Part shown: positions 31,135 to 47,285 of the stretch, in pieces
How the letters are laid out: every line of letters begins with the position of its first letter
Numbering within the stretch: the stretch's first letter is position 1
Assembly (NCBI GenBank): GCA_014529385.2
Contig: CM043944.1
Location: 171,919,740-171,983,739, forward strand
DNA from: Adiantum capillus-veneris
Taxonomy: Eukaryota > Streptophyta > Polypodiopsida > Polypodiales > Pteridaceae
DNA length: 64,000 nt
Reading direction: 5' to 3'
The notes under the pieces: generated by a model
The model's database searches: none
What the model was told of the DNA's origin: nothing
Seen by the model: only the letters and a program-made list of their open reading frames with translations
Translations under genes and position numbers: made by a program

Positions 31135-32518
31135 GTAAAGTGCTAATAGTGGTTGAGAGTGGTCACCTTTTAAGCACTTGCAACCACTTTCAGCCACCTA
31201 CAGGCTCTTTAAAGCACATGCAAACATCTCGAAATACATGCAAGTGCTTGCAGGTGCATAAAAGTGGTTAAAAGTTTTTGCAAGTGCTAAAAGATGCTTG
31301 ACTATTTAGCACTTGCAAACACCTTAACCACCTGCAAGCACTTCCAAGCACTTTTAAACACCTAAAAATGCGTGCAAGTGCTAAAAAGTGCCTAACTTTT
31401 ATGCACTTGCAAGAACTTTGAACTACCATTTGGCACATTAAAGCACTTTGAAGAACTTTCAACCACTTGCAAACTCTTGCAAGTGCTTGAAGAAGATTCA
31501 AAGTGGTTAAAATTGATTCAAAATGCTTTCAAAGTGATTAAAAGTGCTTTTTGCAATCACTTCAGAGCACTTTTAACCACTTTAAAGCACTCTAAAACAA
31601 TTTTAAGACCCTGCAACCACTTGCAAGACTTTGCAGGTAGTTGAAAGTGCTTCAAAGTGCTAAAAAGAGCTTCCAAGTGCTAGAAGGTGCCTATAAAAGT
31701 GCTGCAAGTGGACATATCAAACTACAAATGCCAGAAAGTGCTTAAAAGTGCCTTACTTTTATGCACTTGCAAGCACTTTGAACCACTAGGGATATTAAAG
31801 CACTTTGAAGCACTTGCAAGACTGTGCAAGTGGTTGAAAGTGCTTAAATTTGCATCAAAATGCTTTCAAAGTGCTAAAAAGTTTATTCTTCAATCACTTC
31901 AGAGCACTATGAGGCACTTTTAAGCACTTTTAACCAATTTTAAGGCCCTGCAATTTCTTCAAAGTTTGTAAAAGAGCTTCCAAGTGCTAGCAAGTGCCTT
32001 TCAAAGTGCTGCAAGTGGACAGATTGAGCACTTGGAAGCACTTCCAAGCACTTTTAAACACCTACAAATGCCAGCAAGTGTTAAAAGTGCCTAACTTTTA
32101 TGCACTTGTAAGCACTTTGAACCATCTGCAGGGATATTAAAGCACTTTCAAGCACCTTCAAGCACTTGTAGGACTTTGCAAGTGGTTTAAAGTGATTCAG
32201 AGTGCTTAAATTTGCATCAAAGTTCTTTCAAAGTACTTAAAAGTTTATTCTGCAACTACTTCAGAGCACTTTGAGGCACTTTAAAGCACTTTTAACCACT
32301 TTTAAGACCTTGCAAGTCAAAGTGCTAAAAAGAGCTTCCAAGTGCCTTTCAAAGTGCCGCAAGTGGACAGATAGCCACTTGTATGCACTTGCAAGTGTGT
32401 ACAAGTACTTGAATGTTCAAGCAAGTGCTCCATGGTGCTTGCAAGTGCCTGCTGCTAGGGCATGCACGACCCCCATTATGGTTGGTTGTGCAATAATCTT
32501 CCTTTGTTTTTCATTTAG
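31135..32518 (+). repeat. GCACTT/AAGTGC repeat block filling an intron-like gap in the accessory gene
   Basis: The stretch consists almost wholly of short words built on AAGTGCTT and its complement AAGCACTT, spaced about 10-12 bases, in both orientations. A larger repeat of about 340 bp is visible three times (about 31310, 31690 and 32040), each with TTTATGCACTTG, then a GGGATATTAAAGCACTT-like or related piece, then TTTGCATCAAA. It is bounded by a GTAAAG donor and a TTTAG acceptor. Leu/Lys/Cys-rich peptides read from it are by-products of the repeat. Confidence 0.8.
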
Positions 32519-33484
32519 TATATAGAATAGTTCAGGAAATGGATAGGGAGCTTGGTGAGTTCAGAAGGCAGGCCTCCTTCATGAAGGGGTCCAACAAGTT
32601 CATGAAAAGAGAGGACATGGCCCTTCTTGTGTCCACTCCACCTACCAAGTTTAAATTTAGTGTGGATACTATTTTATTGTGTGGCCTGTGGTCAAGAACT
32701 ATCAGGAAAATATGCGGTCGGCGTCTTTTAGCTGCTGTGTGCCCACAAACACCATCCGTTCTGCTTTTTAATGGTCAACATGACTGATCCCAAGTGTGTT
32801 GTACCAGACTATATATGGGAGATACCCCATATAGCAAGATGTTGGGCACTTGGGAATTCTTATGAGGATGAAATGCATCGCACCAGATGGGAGTATATTA
32901 GAGCAGTGGGCTTGATGTCCAAAAGGACATAAGTATCATCTCGGCCATTTACCTTGTCATAGAATATGCCCTCAACCACATAAGAATTTTTCTTAATGAT
33001 GTTGTGCCATTGATCCTTTTCCTCTATTTTGGCCAGGTGCTTTCTCTTGGTGCATTTCAAGAAGTAGAAGTTTGCACCTGAATCCTCTGCAATCACTACA
33101 AAGTTCTGGCCAACCATCAAGGCATCGCTCAGGTCATCGTGGTGGCTAGCATACATGGGGGCGTATTCATCCTCATCCTCGCTCGACACTTCTCCATCAC
33201 TATCATCTGTAACTGTGGGTTGTATTTGCAAGTATACCCACCCCTGCACATGATCTTTGTTGTCACATCTCATCCATTGACCTTCGATGCACGCACCACA
33301 AAAGCAAGAGAGGAGTCCGTGCCTTAGTCCATGCATCAAGCACATCACGTAAGTATGAAATGTGAACAAAGATTGTGACCTGAGATGAATACCAATGCAT
33401 TGACTGGATCTCATTTTGCTCCTTGAAGGAGTAATTCTCTGCAAAATCTACTATAGATACCACTACGGAAAATTGGCGAGACAA

Positions 33485-33946
33485 ATTAGGGAGATTTTGG
33501 ACTTTCAAATGGGCCCTATAAGGACTTTGACTTTCTCCCTCTTGTCCGAAACGGGTGCACGATAATTTTTTCCAAATGAAATCAAAACTTGTAGGACCTT
33601 TTGAATTTAGAATGTACTCATTAAGATCTATCCATTGATATATAGCATGCCATCAGATTCCTTATATTCTAGAAGATTTCATTTTTTGATGTGACAACTC
33701 TGTCTTATAAAGGGAATCTCTCCCCACATTTCAGCTTCAGTGGGGAGGCCATAACTTATAAAAATCAACTCTAAATTTGTTGGAGTTTGGGGATTTAGAA
33801 CCTACTTTCTAAGATCTTTCCAATGATAAGGTTTTGACAAAGCGTTTATGTACTTCATCGGGTTGCCCACTTTGGACAAGAGAGGCAAAGTCAAACCTCC
33901 TTATAGGGCCCCTTTGAGAGTCCAAATTTTCCCTAATGCTCCTTGA
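33485..33946. repeat. MITE (about 460 bp) inside the T1 transposase gene
   Basis: The ends are imperfect inverted repeats of about 70 bp: left ATTAGGGAGATTTTGGAC, right the complement of ATTAGGGAAAATTTGGAC, both continuing through GGCCCTATAAGGA. It breaks the transposase between YRWQASQFKE and VDFAENY. No clear target duplication. Its ends resemble those of T2 (ATTAGGAAAAATATG), so the MITE may depend on a T2-like element. Confidence 0.7.
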
Positions 33947-34555
33947 ACTATTGAGCTTGCCACCTGTACAAATAGTTGTGTTTGATGAACTTCCCTAGTT
34001 TCCCTCGAAGCACAGAAATGAAACTCATCGGATTGAGACTCTACTGAACCACGGGGTCTTTTTGACATTTATCTAGACCTTCTTCATCCTTTTCTTTTGT
34101 AGGAACCTTGTCAAATATCTTGACAGTCATTCTAGAGATACCATCACTCTCTTCAATGGGACACAACAAGAACCTTTTAGTCCCGCATTAGTGTATGTTC
34201 CCAAAAGAAATTTGGTACGGTGAAAAGCACTATCAGTTGGCTTTGGACACAATACAGACTCCCATAGTTCTGTCAAGGATGAAAAAGTATTTTTTGATGC
34301 TATGTATTGTGCTATTCCATCATTCGGGTTGCACACAAGACACCTGCAAAAGCATGACGTTCCATGTAGCCCATATCTTCCATGATGCATCTGATTTAAG
34401 CCTTCCTTCAAGTAAACCAGCTGAACATGGTATTCACAACAGCAGGTGTTGTGGTCCTTCAACTTACATACAAAGTATGGCCTCAGACTCTCAAAGCATC
34501 TAAGGGACATCCTAATGTTAGGATTAACCTCCTGGAATCGCATGTACAAATCCCT

Positions 34556-35627
34556 CTACCACAAAAAAGACATTTAAAAATACTCTAAAATGCTGAAATC
34601 TAGTTGCAACACTAACACACTCTGAAGCACTTTGAGGCACTTCAAAGCACTTTGAGACAATTTCAAGCACTCTAAAGTACTTTGAAGCGCTTTGAAACAC
34701 TTTGAAGCACTATGCAACACTTTAAAGCACTTTTGGGTACTTGAAAGCACTATGAAGTGCACTTGGAGAACACTCTGAAGCAATTTGGGGCACTTTTAAG
34801 TACTTTGCAGTACTTGAGAGCCCTTTAGCGAAATTGAAAGCACTGTGAAGCACTTTGTGGAACTTTCAAGCACCACGTGGCACTTTCAAGAAACCTGTCA
34901 TGCACTTTGGTGCCCTTTCAAGCACTGTGCAGCATTGTAAAGCACTTTGGGACACTTGAAAGCACTCTGAAGCACTTTAGTGCACTTTAAGAGCACTCTC
35001 AGGTACTTGATAGCACATTGAAGCACTTTACCAGCACCTTGGTGCACTTTGAGCTACATTGGTGCACTTTGGAAGCACTCTAAACTACTTGGTGGCACTT
35101 TAAAAGCACTTTCAAGCACTATGTGCCACTTCAAAGCATTCTGAGGCACTTTGTGGCACTTCAAAGAATTCTAAAGTACTTTGAAGCGCTTTGAAACACT
35201 TTGAAGCACTATGCAACACTTTAAAGCACTTTTGGGCACTTGAAAGCACTCTGAAGTGCACTTAGAGGGCTCTTTGAAAGAACTTTAGTGCTATTTACAA
35301 GCATTCTGAGGCACTTTATGGCACTCTGCAACACTCCAAAGCACTTTAGACTTTAGAAAGCACTCTAAAGTACTTTGTGACACTTTCAAGCACCATGAAG
35401 CACTTTAGTGCACTTTGGAAGCGCTTTGAAATTCCATGAAGCACTTTTTAACGCTTTCATGCACACTGAGATGCACTTTTCTAGTGGTTTCAAGCATTTG
35501 CAGGCTCTAAGTGATGCACTTTTGAAGCACTTCCAGACATTTATAAAGCATTTCAAAGCTTTTGCAAGCACCCAAATTACTAAGTTAAGCATTGTGACAC
35601 ACTTTCAAGATGTTCTGGCTGATATAC
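34556..35627 (-). repeat. GCACTT repeat block filling the transposase intron
   Basis: By hand I count roughly forty GCACT words on the plus strand in about 1.07 kb, mostly as AAGCACTTT every 10-20 bases. A segment of about 100 bp (TCTAAAGTACTTTGAAGCGC onward) occurs twice, at about 34670 and 35170. On the minus strand the block starts with GTATATC after CAG and ends with GTGGTAG, and removal joins HLLDLPQ to RDLYMRF in one phase. It therefore behaves as an intron of the transposase. Confidence 0.8.
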
Positions 35628-36438
35628 CTGAGGTAAATCGAGGAGATGCACTGGATGCACCACATGTGCCCTCCTGCCAATTCTCTTTGCACGACATCTT
35701 TCTTGTTGGGGAGATGCGGGTTTCCATTGACCAGAATTGAAAAACAATTTCTCTGATTTCAATTGTTAAGGTATTGGTCCTATGCTGTTGATGTTGACAC
35801 GTGTTTAAGGGAAGTGACCCCTTCTCCATATCAGTTTGTAGCTGGAAACTGGCTCCCATGACATTTCTTTGATGACGTCCAAATGCCTTTGCAACATCAT
35901 TATTGCTCATTACATTGTCAGCCCCATTGACTCCATTGAGGCATGCCATGACAATAGCCCATTTCAAGAATAGCTCAGTGTTTGAACAAGGAGTCTTCAC
36001 CTCAACCAATGTATGATAAATGTTAGAAAAAATCATCCTCCTAACAGTCTCCGATGTGGGTTGCAACACTGAGAACGTTGGATGACTGAGAAGTTGCTGT
36101 AGAATGCTCCATTGAAGACCCTCGAAAATCCCGTTTGTTTGATTATACCAACACTCAGCAATTGCCCTACAGATTTTCTTTGCCTCCTGCTCATCAATGT
36201 CATCATCCTCTCCCGCTCGTGCCATCCTCTTTTGCATGTTTCTTTGTTCCCTCTTCTTTGCAGCCCAATAGTTTTGTAGACTCGACAGAAGATCCCTTGG
36301 CATATGCTGTGTAGCAGATAATGGAGGAAGGTAAAGGGAGTTTGTATTGCCATTATGATTATCATGTGATTCCATGTGGAACGTGTGAGGATGCTATTGA
36401 CAGGATAATGAAGACAATCAAAACAATGCCATAGTACT

Positions 36439-36860
<422 letters not shown>

Positions 36861-36892
36861 CCAAAAGGAGTGTCCAAGACACTCCTTTTTGG
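36861..36892. repeat. Hairpin abutting the right end of T1
   Basis: CCAAAAGGAGTGTC and GACACTCCTTTTTGG form a near-perfect inverted repeat around a 3-base loop, overlapping the terminal repeat. The left end of T1 has no such hairpin but has a GGTGGTACCACC palindrome. Confidence 0.75.
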
Positions 36893-36903
36893 TACCACCT
36901 AAA
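36890..36903 (-). repeat. Right terminal inverted repeat of T1
   Basis: The minus strand reads TTTAGGTGGTACCA, identical to the left end. CATG follows at 36904-36907. Confidence 0.8.
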
Positions 36904-36907
36904 CATG

Positions 36908-37760
36908 ATATCGCCCTTTTGTCTTGCGCCTTTGTTGAAATTCTGGCTCCTAGGGTGTGGACGGTAATACATACCATGGCCATATTCTCCACAATTGTAG
37001 AAGTGGTATTCTTGGTTTTGCCTTCATTGTCCTCTCCCTTTCTCTTGATTGCGATTGTGTGCATGCCCTTGTTGCACCATATGCACAAATAGATTCTCCA
37101 ACTGAGTAGTGATGCGGTCAGCAGGTCTTGCTCCTCTTCTGATGCTTCTTGTGGTTGGTTTCTTTGAGCGGTTGTTGTGCAGTTACTGGGGATAGTGCAA
37201 CCGAGAATGATTCTGACTTGTTGACTTGTTTTCATGTGCATCTTGTTGTCTTTAAGGTGGGCTACTTCCTCTGCCAACTCATATGTTAGAGGGAATCTCC
37301 CCTTTACCTTCTACTTAAGAGGCAACCACATGCTAGCAATGAAACGGTCCTTCTTTAGGAAATTAGGTTCTCCTTCACCTTCCTCCAATGAGGCAACCCA
37401 TCACTCCCACAAATTCACAAACTTGGTTTTGTAAGTTGCATAATCTAGCAGACCTCCCTGCTTTAACTCTATCAGCAATTTCCATAACTTTTTTGAGGTT
37501 GTGTATCCACCAAACCTCTTCATGAATGCGGCATGTAGTAAGTCCCCTGCATCCTTGGTAGCTATGGGCAAAGCATTGTACCAAGACTTGGCCTCCACTT
37601 TCATTGTAGAGGAAAGATTCATAGTTGTGAGGCATCATCATCCTTGTTGGAAACGACACAAGCGATGTCACAATTATCCAAAAAATCGATGGTGATGTCT
37701 TCTACCTTCTTGCCACAGAATGTGGGAAAGAGACACTTGCCATGGTAGTAAATCAATGAG
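36908..37760 (-). pseudogene. Gag of element C
   Basis: Frames give VEAKSWYNALPIATKDA, then HAAFMKRFGGYTTSKKLWKLLIE cut into pieces, and further on the CCHC knuckle C-G-E-Y-G-H-G with MYYRPHPRSQNF at about 36940-37010. The sequence parallels gag of element B throughout. Several frameshifts disable it. Its C-terminal end is cut at 36907 by T1, and the linker resumes at 25178. Confidence 0.85.
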
Positions 37761-38260
37761 CAAAGAATTACTTTTTTTTTTTGGAATGACTTAGTGATTC
37801 ATAAAGGTTTATACGTAGGTGGAAAACTTGAGTAGGAGCTAAGAAGAGCACAAGGCTAGATTAGAATAAATATGCTTACATCAAAAGAGTGGTAGTAATA
37901 AAAAGCTAGCAAGATGATGTGACATGGGGATCTAAGGATTTCATCAAGCATATTTGCTTCAAATAGGAAAACAATCTTCTGTTGGTAGAATATCTTCCTA
38001 TCAATGTACATGTTTACATGGATGCGTTGCAAGAAACGGAAAGGAAAGACTTCTGGCCTATTCTTATTATCCATGTTGGGTGTTGGGCAAGGCTTTGAAG
38101 ACTAGAGTTGCATACCTTAAGTGTTGACGAGGTGACACCTTCACCATAGGCCTTTACCTCTTGTTGAAGCCCACATAATCCTCCATAATGGGTTCAAAAA
38201 TTGAATGGAAGAGAAGAGTCTACCTCAATCGACTTTCCATTTCGCATGCAACGGTGATGC
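37761..38260 (-). other. Leader of element C, including a 72-codon ORF at 37856-38074
   Basis: The ORF reads MDNKNRPEV at the start and DVSIFILI at the end, the same length as the 72-codon leader ORF of element B and at the same distance upstream of gag. The rest holds no clear coding region. The stretch ends at the insertion point of the non-autonomous LTR element. Confidence 0.45.
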
Positions 38261-40497
<2,237 letters not shown>

Positions 40498-40512
40498 TCC
40501 ACCCCCTCTAAA
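40498..40512 (-). other. Polypurine tract of the non-autonomous element
   Basis: The minus strand reads TTTAGAGGGGGTGGA directly before TGTCGTGC, the start of the 3' LTR. Confidence 0.8.
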
Positions 40513-41071
40513 CCTGCACAGCCTCCGGTCTGTGCCAACAACACTTCAATCTGCATCTGCTACGGGTGCCTTAAGCTCTTTCCCATCATCAGACACACGT
40601 AACTGGTAAACATATAAAAAATGAAATAAAGCTTATACCCTATCATCAATGTTCTAGCTTAATACCCATAAAAAATCTTTGAACTGTATCTTCCGTATCT
40701 TCAAAGCATTCAATCATGGATAATTTGTTTAGTGAACCCCGCCAGACTCAAGTGCTCCAGTTAATGATGCACACGGCTTGACCATTAAGCTCTCTTTAAG
40801 GAACCCTGTCAAGCTCAAGTATGCCTTACTCTGTCTGCACACGGAATGGCCGTCAAGTCCTTTACCTCAAGTTCTGGTAGCAGAACCAACTAAAAGATGT
40901 GAAGATACTTCATCAATTGTCCAAAGAAGTCAGCTGGAAGCCAGCCATATAATCTTATTGAATGCATAACCAAAACACTTCTGACTTACATAAACCTAGA
41001 AAACAAAAATATTGTACCATGCAACCTGCTACATCAAATGGCTGGTACTCTTCAAATCCACAACTGGCACT
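40513..41071 (-). other. 3' untranslated stretch of the non-autonomous element
   Basis: No coding region seen between the end of the ORF and the purine tract. The plus-strand frame at 40778-40969 has no support. Confidence 0.4.
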
Positions 41072-42935
41072 TTAGTAGCCCCCGGGGTCAAACGGGAGCC
41101 TAATCATTTGTCCCAGTTTGAGCATTCCTTTAAAAAATTTGCACCATCCTCCAGGATCATAGGGAAGATACAATAATTTCCAATCAGTAGAGCATACACA
41201 TATATTAACCCATAAATAATCATGAAAACCGCCTGGATCATATGGCATATAAAGTAACTGACAGCAATCATAGCTAGCATGATAACCTCCTGGGTCATAA
41301 GGTAGTGGAAGATCATATTTCAAGTATATTGCATCTCCACAAAATTTCTCATAGCATAGGAACAAAAAGTCCCAAATTCCCATCATAGTAGAACCTAGAG
41401 GCAAAATGAATTCAATCGCTATGGTTTCCAAAATATCAATCTGCATTTGTGAGTCATTGAATGCCATCACTTCATTTGATACCACAAACGCTGCATGGCT
41501 GCCTTCTCTAGTAGGCACACTCCTCTAGAGCCTCATCCAGAAGAAACATAAGCTCTTCATCATATGTTGAAGGAGGTTCTTCACTACTCTTGTCACAAGG
41601 AACCCAAAATTCCTCTAGCGCATCATCAAGCAGATCCATAAGCTCCATATCTTCCTCCTTGGAAGAACCACCTAGTTTGTGAGCATTATCATAGGAAACC
41701 TCATCGCTTGTTTCACACATAGGCACGAATTGTTCTGGGAGCTTCACACTCCCATTCAAATATCTTTCCACTTCAATAGCACAAGTCTCAGCATGCATTA
41801 CAAAGATAGCATCAATTTATTTTTCCATGGCATCATCATAGAAAACCCTGTAACCTGTAGCAAACATAGACTGATCATCATCCATCACCCCCTCTGAATA
41901 TGCATCTCCATAATCATAATCTTTGTCTTGGTTCACATCAAATACATATGGATCAGCATCAAATACATCTACATCATCACCAGTGTCCTGAAATGTAGCC
42001 ATAGACATGAAACCCTCTTGTATAGCATCATCCAAAACAATTGCTTTTGCATGTAATGCTGCATAAGCATTCTCTTCATGGTCTACACCCAAAGAGCACT
42101 CCAAAGGGGCATCCACATCACATATTGACTTTGACAAACATGTTTCTTGATCACTGCTAGCAACTATGCTTGTATGCAAACCATGTACTGGCTCTAAGAA
42201 TCCTGCTTCCTCATTTATGTCACTTTGAAAGGATATGACTGCATGCTTAGCATCCATAGAGTCATATCTTCTTTGGAGTAAAGAAGACAATCCCAATCGA
42301 GCATAAATAGTATCTACTATGAAATCATCATCTGCATGCAATAATGTCTCGTCTTCTAGAAGACATGCATCAATAACAGCTTCTAGCTTAGCATTTTCTT
42401 TGGCTTTACTTCTTGCAGAAATATGCTCCGAGAATTCATCATAGTTGAGGATCTGCATCTGATCCCCTTCACCTTTACTGAAGACAACCTTACTTCGTTC
42501 ACTAATCTCCTTTATTTCCCGATCTAGAATCCTTGAGCTTTCGTAAATAAATTCCTCTGCAAAATACTCCCACCGTGTGGGATATGCTTCTGCCAGTTCT
42601 TGAACCTAATTTTTAAAATCCGAGTTTACAACCTCGTCAAAAGCTGCAATCATCCGATCTTCTGGAACATTTCGGCTCTTCATCTCAGCTTCGTAACATG
42701 CAATAAAACCTTCTGGATCATATCCCTGAAAAATATAATACTGCTCCCGAACAACATCAAGTGCTAGCTCTACAACATCAACTGTCTGCTTTTTTATCTG
42801 CATGGCTTTTGCTTCCTGTAGATACCCCTGAACCAATTCCATCATTTTTGGCAAATCTGTAACTGCCAGATTTTTATCAAATCCATTGGCACTGAAATCT
42901 TCAATAAACTGCTTTAATTGTTATGGCATCTCCAT
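41072..42935 (-). pseudogene. Single decayed ORF (about 620 codons) with four P-[YF]-D-P-G-G repeats
   Basis: One phase runs from ATG 42935 (MEMP) to 41508, broken by TAA at 42921, TAG at 42606 and TAA at 41817, then shifts once near 41510 and ends at 41072. The N-terminal part is helical (LVQGYLQEAKAM, GFIACYEAEMKS), perhaps a gag-like piece. The middle is strongly acidic (GDDVDVFDADPY, KDYDYGDAY). The C-terminus carries LPYDPGGY, MPYDPGGF, LPYDPGGW and LPFDPGGY about 20-25 residues apart. No zinc knuckle or polymerase motif. Function unknown. Confidence 0.65.
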
Positions 42936-42964
42936 CTTTACCTCCCACCCCGGCTCCCCTTGCG

Positions 42965-42976
42965 TCGGGTTCACCA
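42965..42976 (-). other. Primer-binding-site-like sequence of the non-autonomous element
   Basis: The minus strand reads TGGTGAACCCGA, four bases inside the 5' LTR. It starts with the TGG that pairs with tRNA CCA ends; the tRNA was not identified. Confidence 0.5.
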
Positions 42977-42980
42977 AAGA

Positions 42981-45279
<2,299 letters not shown>

Positions 45280-45747
45280 ACGCTTTGGTGGTCATACTTC
45301 ACTTGAAGTCTCTAGGCTTAGAGAGAGCGTATGCCCACTTGCTTCCACCAAATGCTTTAGGCTTTGTGGCTTGGACTTTGTGGTTGATGTAGTTGACGAC
45401 TCTTCTATGACGATTGGAGAGAAAACCCTTTGCTCTACACAAAATATGACTGATATGAGGGTGCTGATGTGGTTCTCAAAAGCAAAACTCATCGTTCTTT
45501 CTTCACCTCCTCTGTCGGCACATTGACATAATTTTTTGGTTGACAACAATGATGAAATTCTGTATCCCTCCCTCTTAATGCTCTTCATTTGCAATTAGGA
45601 TGAGCAATGCAAGATGGGGAGCTTACCTCTTGGATATTGATGACGCGACAACCTGGCAGTAGTACTTTGATGAAGGCCTTGAGTGCTTCTACAGTCTCCC
45701 TCTTCTTTGTTCTTCCAATTTGAAAACTCTTGTAGCCACTCGTCCAT
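45280..45747 (-). pseudogene. Leader ORFs of element C (MDEWL type)
   Basis: Starting at ATG 45747 the text is MDEWLQEFSNWKNKE; a frameshift follows, then TVEALKAFIK and PGCRVINIQE. Further on, MSFAFENHIST matches FYFENRVTQ of the second leader ORF in B. The insertion of the LTR element cuts the region at 45280. Order and spacing equal those in B, supporting real coding content between PBS and gag. Confidence 0.5.
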
Positions 45748-45782
45748 GATTGATGATGGCATGCATCGCTACTCTTTGTTGA

Positions 45783-45814
45783 TTGAAGGTCTTTCCAACT
45801 CCGTGGGGGCTCCA
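45783..45814 (-). other. Primer-binding site of element C
   Basis: The plus strand reads GAAGGTC, then ACTCCGTGGGGGCTCCA, two bases before the LTR. It resembles the tRNA-half site of B (GAAGGTC...CTCAGTGGGGGCACCA) with about ten bases missing in the T-arm region, so both families seem to descend from an element with the long primer site. Confidence 0.6.
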
Positions 45815-45816
45815 AA

Positions 45817-45967
45817 TGAGAGACGAAGGTGAAAAATAGACCCGGTGGCCTCTACACAAGGACTACGTACGATGGCCTTGTCATGCGAGGTACACAACAG
45901 GGGCACCACCTATCTTGGAATGCGGCTAGGACGCATGGTAGGAGGGGTCGGAACATAACACAAGGAA

Positions 45968-46040
<73 letters not shown>
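45817..46040 (-). repeat. 5' LTR fragment of element C
   Basis: Begins TGAGAGACG and follows the 3' LTR of C up to a (GA)n tract at about 45970-46039, where T2 begins. The other roughly 1.1 kb of the LTR were not found at 54449, so T2 did not simply insert, or a later deletion removed them. Confidence 0.75.
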
Positions 46041-46260
46041 ATTAGGAAAAATATGAACCCTCTAGGGGCCCTTTGGGATTAAGGTTAATTAGAGGTCAGC
46101 CAATAGGAAGAGGGTGGTGGACACACTCTATACCCTCAAAAAGTAGGGGGACAAGGTAGCCTTACACCTCTTAATTGTCTCTTACCTAGTGAGAAGGTAA
46201 GGGAGGTGGCTAGGGGAAAGAGGGGGGGGGGGGGACCACTTTGACCTCTTTTCCCCCACT
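46041..46260 (+). repeat. Left terminal inverted repeat of T2
   Basis: Includes GGTTAATTAGAGG, AGAGGGTGGTGGACACACTC and a 14-base G run; each has its complement in the right arm. Confidence 0.85.
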
Positions 46261-46475
46261 TTTTGGCCCGGATTGGATTGTTGTGATGTCGGAGATGAAG
46301 GTAGAGAATGGGAAGCATCTATTTTGAGATTTTCCATGCTTAATGCCCTGGACCGTGCACAAAAGGACCAGGCTTAGAATCCAATTTTTCCATTTTCTCT
46401 ATCAAATGTACATTTTTGTACATTACATGCATTCTTGCGCATTTTTTATAGGCTATTGAAGCTCCACATTGACTA

Positions 46476-47285
46476 TGCTTTCACAATGAAGCCATTGGAA
46501 AAGTCCTAAGAAGCAAAAGGGTGGAGGCACTCTTGAAGTCCATTAGCTGTCACGGTCAAAATGTGTCTATCATTGCTGCAAAGAACACAGGGGAGGCCCA
46601 TGAAATTGACCAACGAGTGTCAATGAGTGGAAAAAAAGCCAGACACTTTTTGAAGAAAGTAACCCAAGGAAAGCCAAGTTGATATGATGCTAAAAACATC
46701 TCCAACCACAAGGCAGGTAACATTTGGGAACTTTGGAAGGAGTTATGCAAAGCTACTAATGACAATGATTCAAATGGTGAGCTTGCAAACAAGTGCAAGC
46801 AAGTTTGGGCACATTTTGATAAAATGGTCAAGCTTATGGGCCTTACCACCAACACAACAAAAGAACAATGCCAATCATTTCAAGTGGCCTTGGGGGATTT
46901 CACCAAGGTCTTTACCCTTTCTTGGGGTGAGAATAACATCACACATTACATGGTAAGCCATGTATGTAGTGAACTTATTACAAGGAATTGTTTTCATTAA
47001 ACAATGTGAATCATTTTCTCATGTGAATAGAAGATCTTGTTTGTGCATGGTGCATTTTTAATGCACAAATATGGTTCGCTTGAGATTTTTAGCACTCAAG
47101 GCATGGATAAGTCTCCTTATCAAGCAAGGGGGGTGTACTTAAAAAATACTCGACATGGTGGTGGAATGGTGCAATCCAATTATTTGGAGGAGATGTGTAA
47201 CTGGGTTTTTTTCACAAATTTGCTCGTAAGCTCACAATGGAGCATGTGTGACAATCCAAGATTGCTAGAGAAGTGCGCAAATTGA
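46476..47285 (+). pseudogene. Transposase-like remnant in T2
   Basis: One phase from 46476 to 47285 with a stop at 46680 and several near 46998-47034 reads AIGKVLRSKRVEALLKS, then AGNIWELWKELCKATND, WGENNITHYM, FVHGAFLMHKYGSLEIFSTQGMDKS as separate pieces, and NTRHGGG. The pattern H-...-YGSL-x2-FS-x-QG-x-(D/E)-K followed by R-x-x-x-GG recalls the C-terminal part of uncharacterised transposon proteins found in many eukaryotes. No catalytic triad can be assigned. It may be part of a protein family related to the T1 transposase, but the two do not overlap enough to compare. Confidence 0.5.

Larger units (their letters stand above)
25578..32787 (+). pseudogene. Accessory gene of T1, interrupted by element E and an intron-like repeat block
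   Basis: The gene starts at ATG 25578 with a basic, Thr/Gln-rich N-terminus (MTPKKNTPSRKRK), a plausible nuclear signal. E is inserted at 25740-29997. The frame resumes as DVFNNHDRAVLCNQHDG and continues to about 31065, with stops at 30165, 30363, 30417 and 30708. A coiled-coil stretch (EVESLRQEVEKLKAF) lies near its end. A frame shift then gives KSFGFNDAARMKEE up to a GTAAAG donor at 31135. After the repeat block, an acceptor TTTTTCATTTAG at 32518 leads to the last exon (MDRELGEFRRQASFMKG). Function unknown; DNA binding or partner of the transposase is possible. Confidence 0.6.
32860..36375 (-). pseudogene. DDE-type transposase gene of T1, disabled by deletion and insertion
   Basis: The N-terminal part (36375-35628) has an acidic segment and a helix-turn-helix-like region (NNDVAKAFGRHQRN), then HVVHPVHLLDLPQ at a CAG|GTATAT donor. 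After the repeat block, exon 2 starts at 34555 with DLYMRFQEVNPNI and holds LRPYFVCKL, a CCCEYH cluster and C-x1-C-x2-C. A MITE interrupts it after YRWQASQFKE. DFAENYSFKEQNEIQ then supplies the likely first catalytic Asp. The text next jumps to CFCGACIEGQW, so the part expected to hold the other Asp and Glu is deleted. The C-terminus includes AEDSGANFYFLKCTK. Similar uncharacterised proteins occur widely in eukaryotes as far as I recall. Confidence 0.7.

Noticed and set aside
33418-33958. GCTCCTTGAA at 33418 and 33949 as a target duplication of the MITE
   Set aside because: The left copy lies about 60 bp outside the inverted repeat, so it cannot be a direct flank; probably chance.
31135-35627. 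CRISPR-like or leucine-rich-repeat protein arrays
   Set aside because: Spacing of the GCACTT words is irregular and there are no unique spacers. The Leu/Lys/Cys-rich peptides change phase constantly and follow from the repeat.
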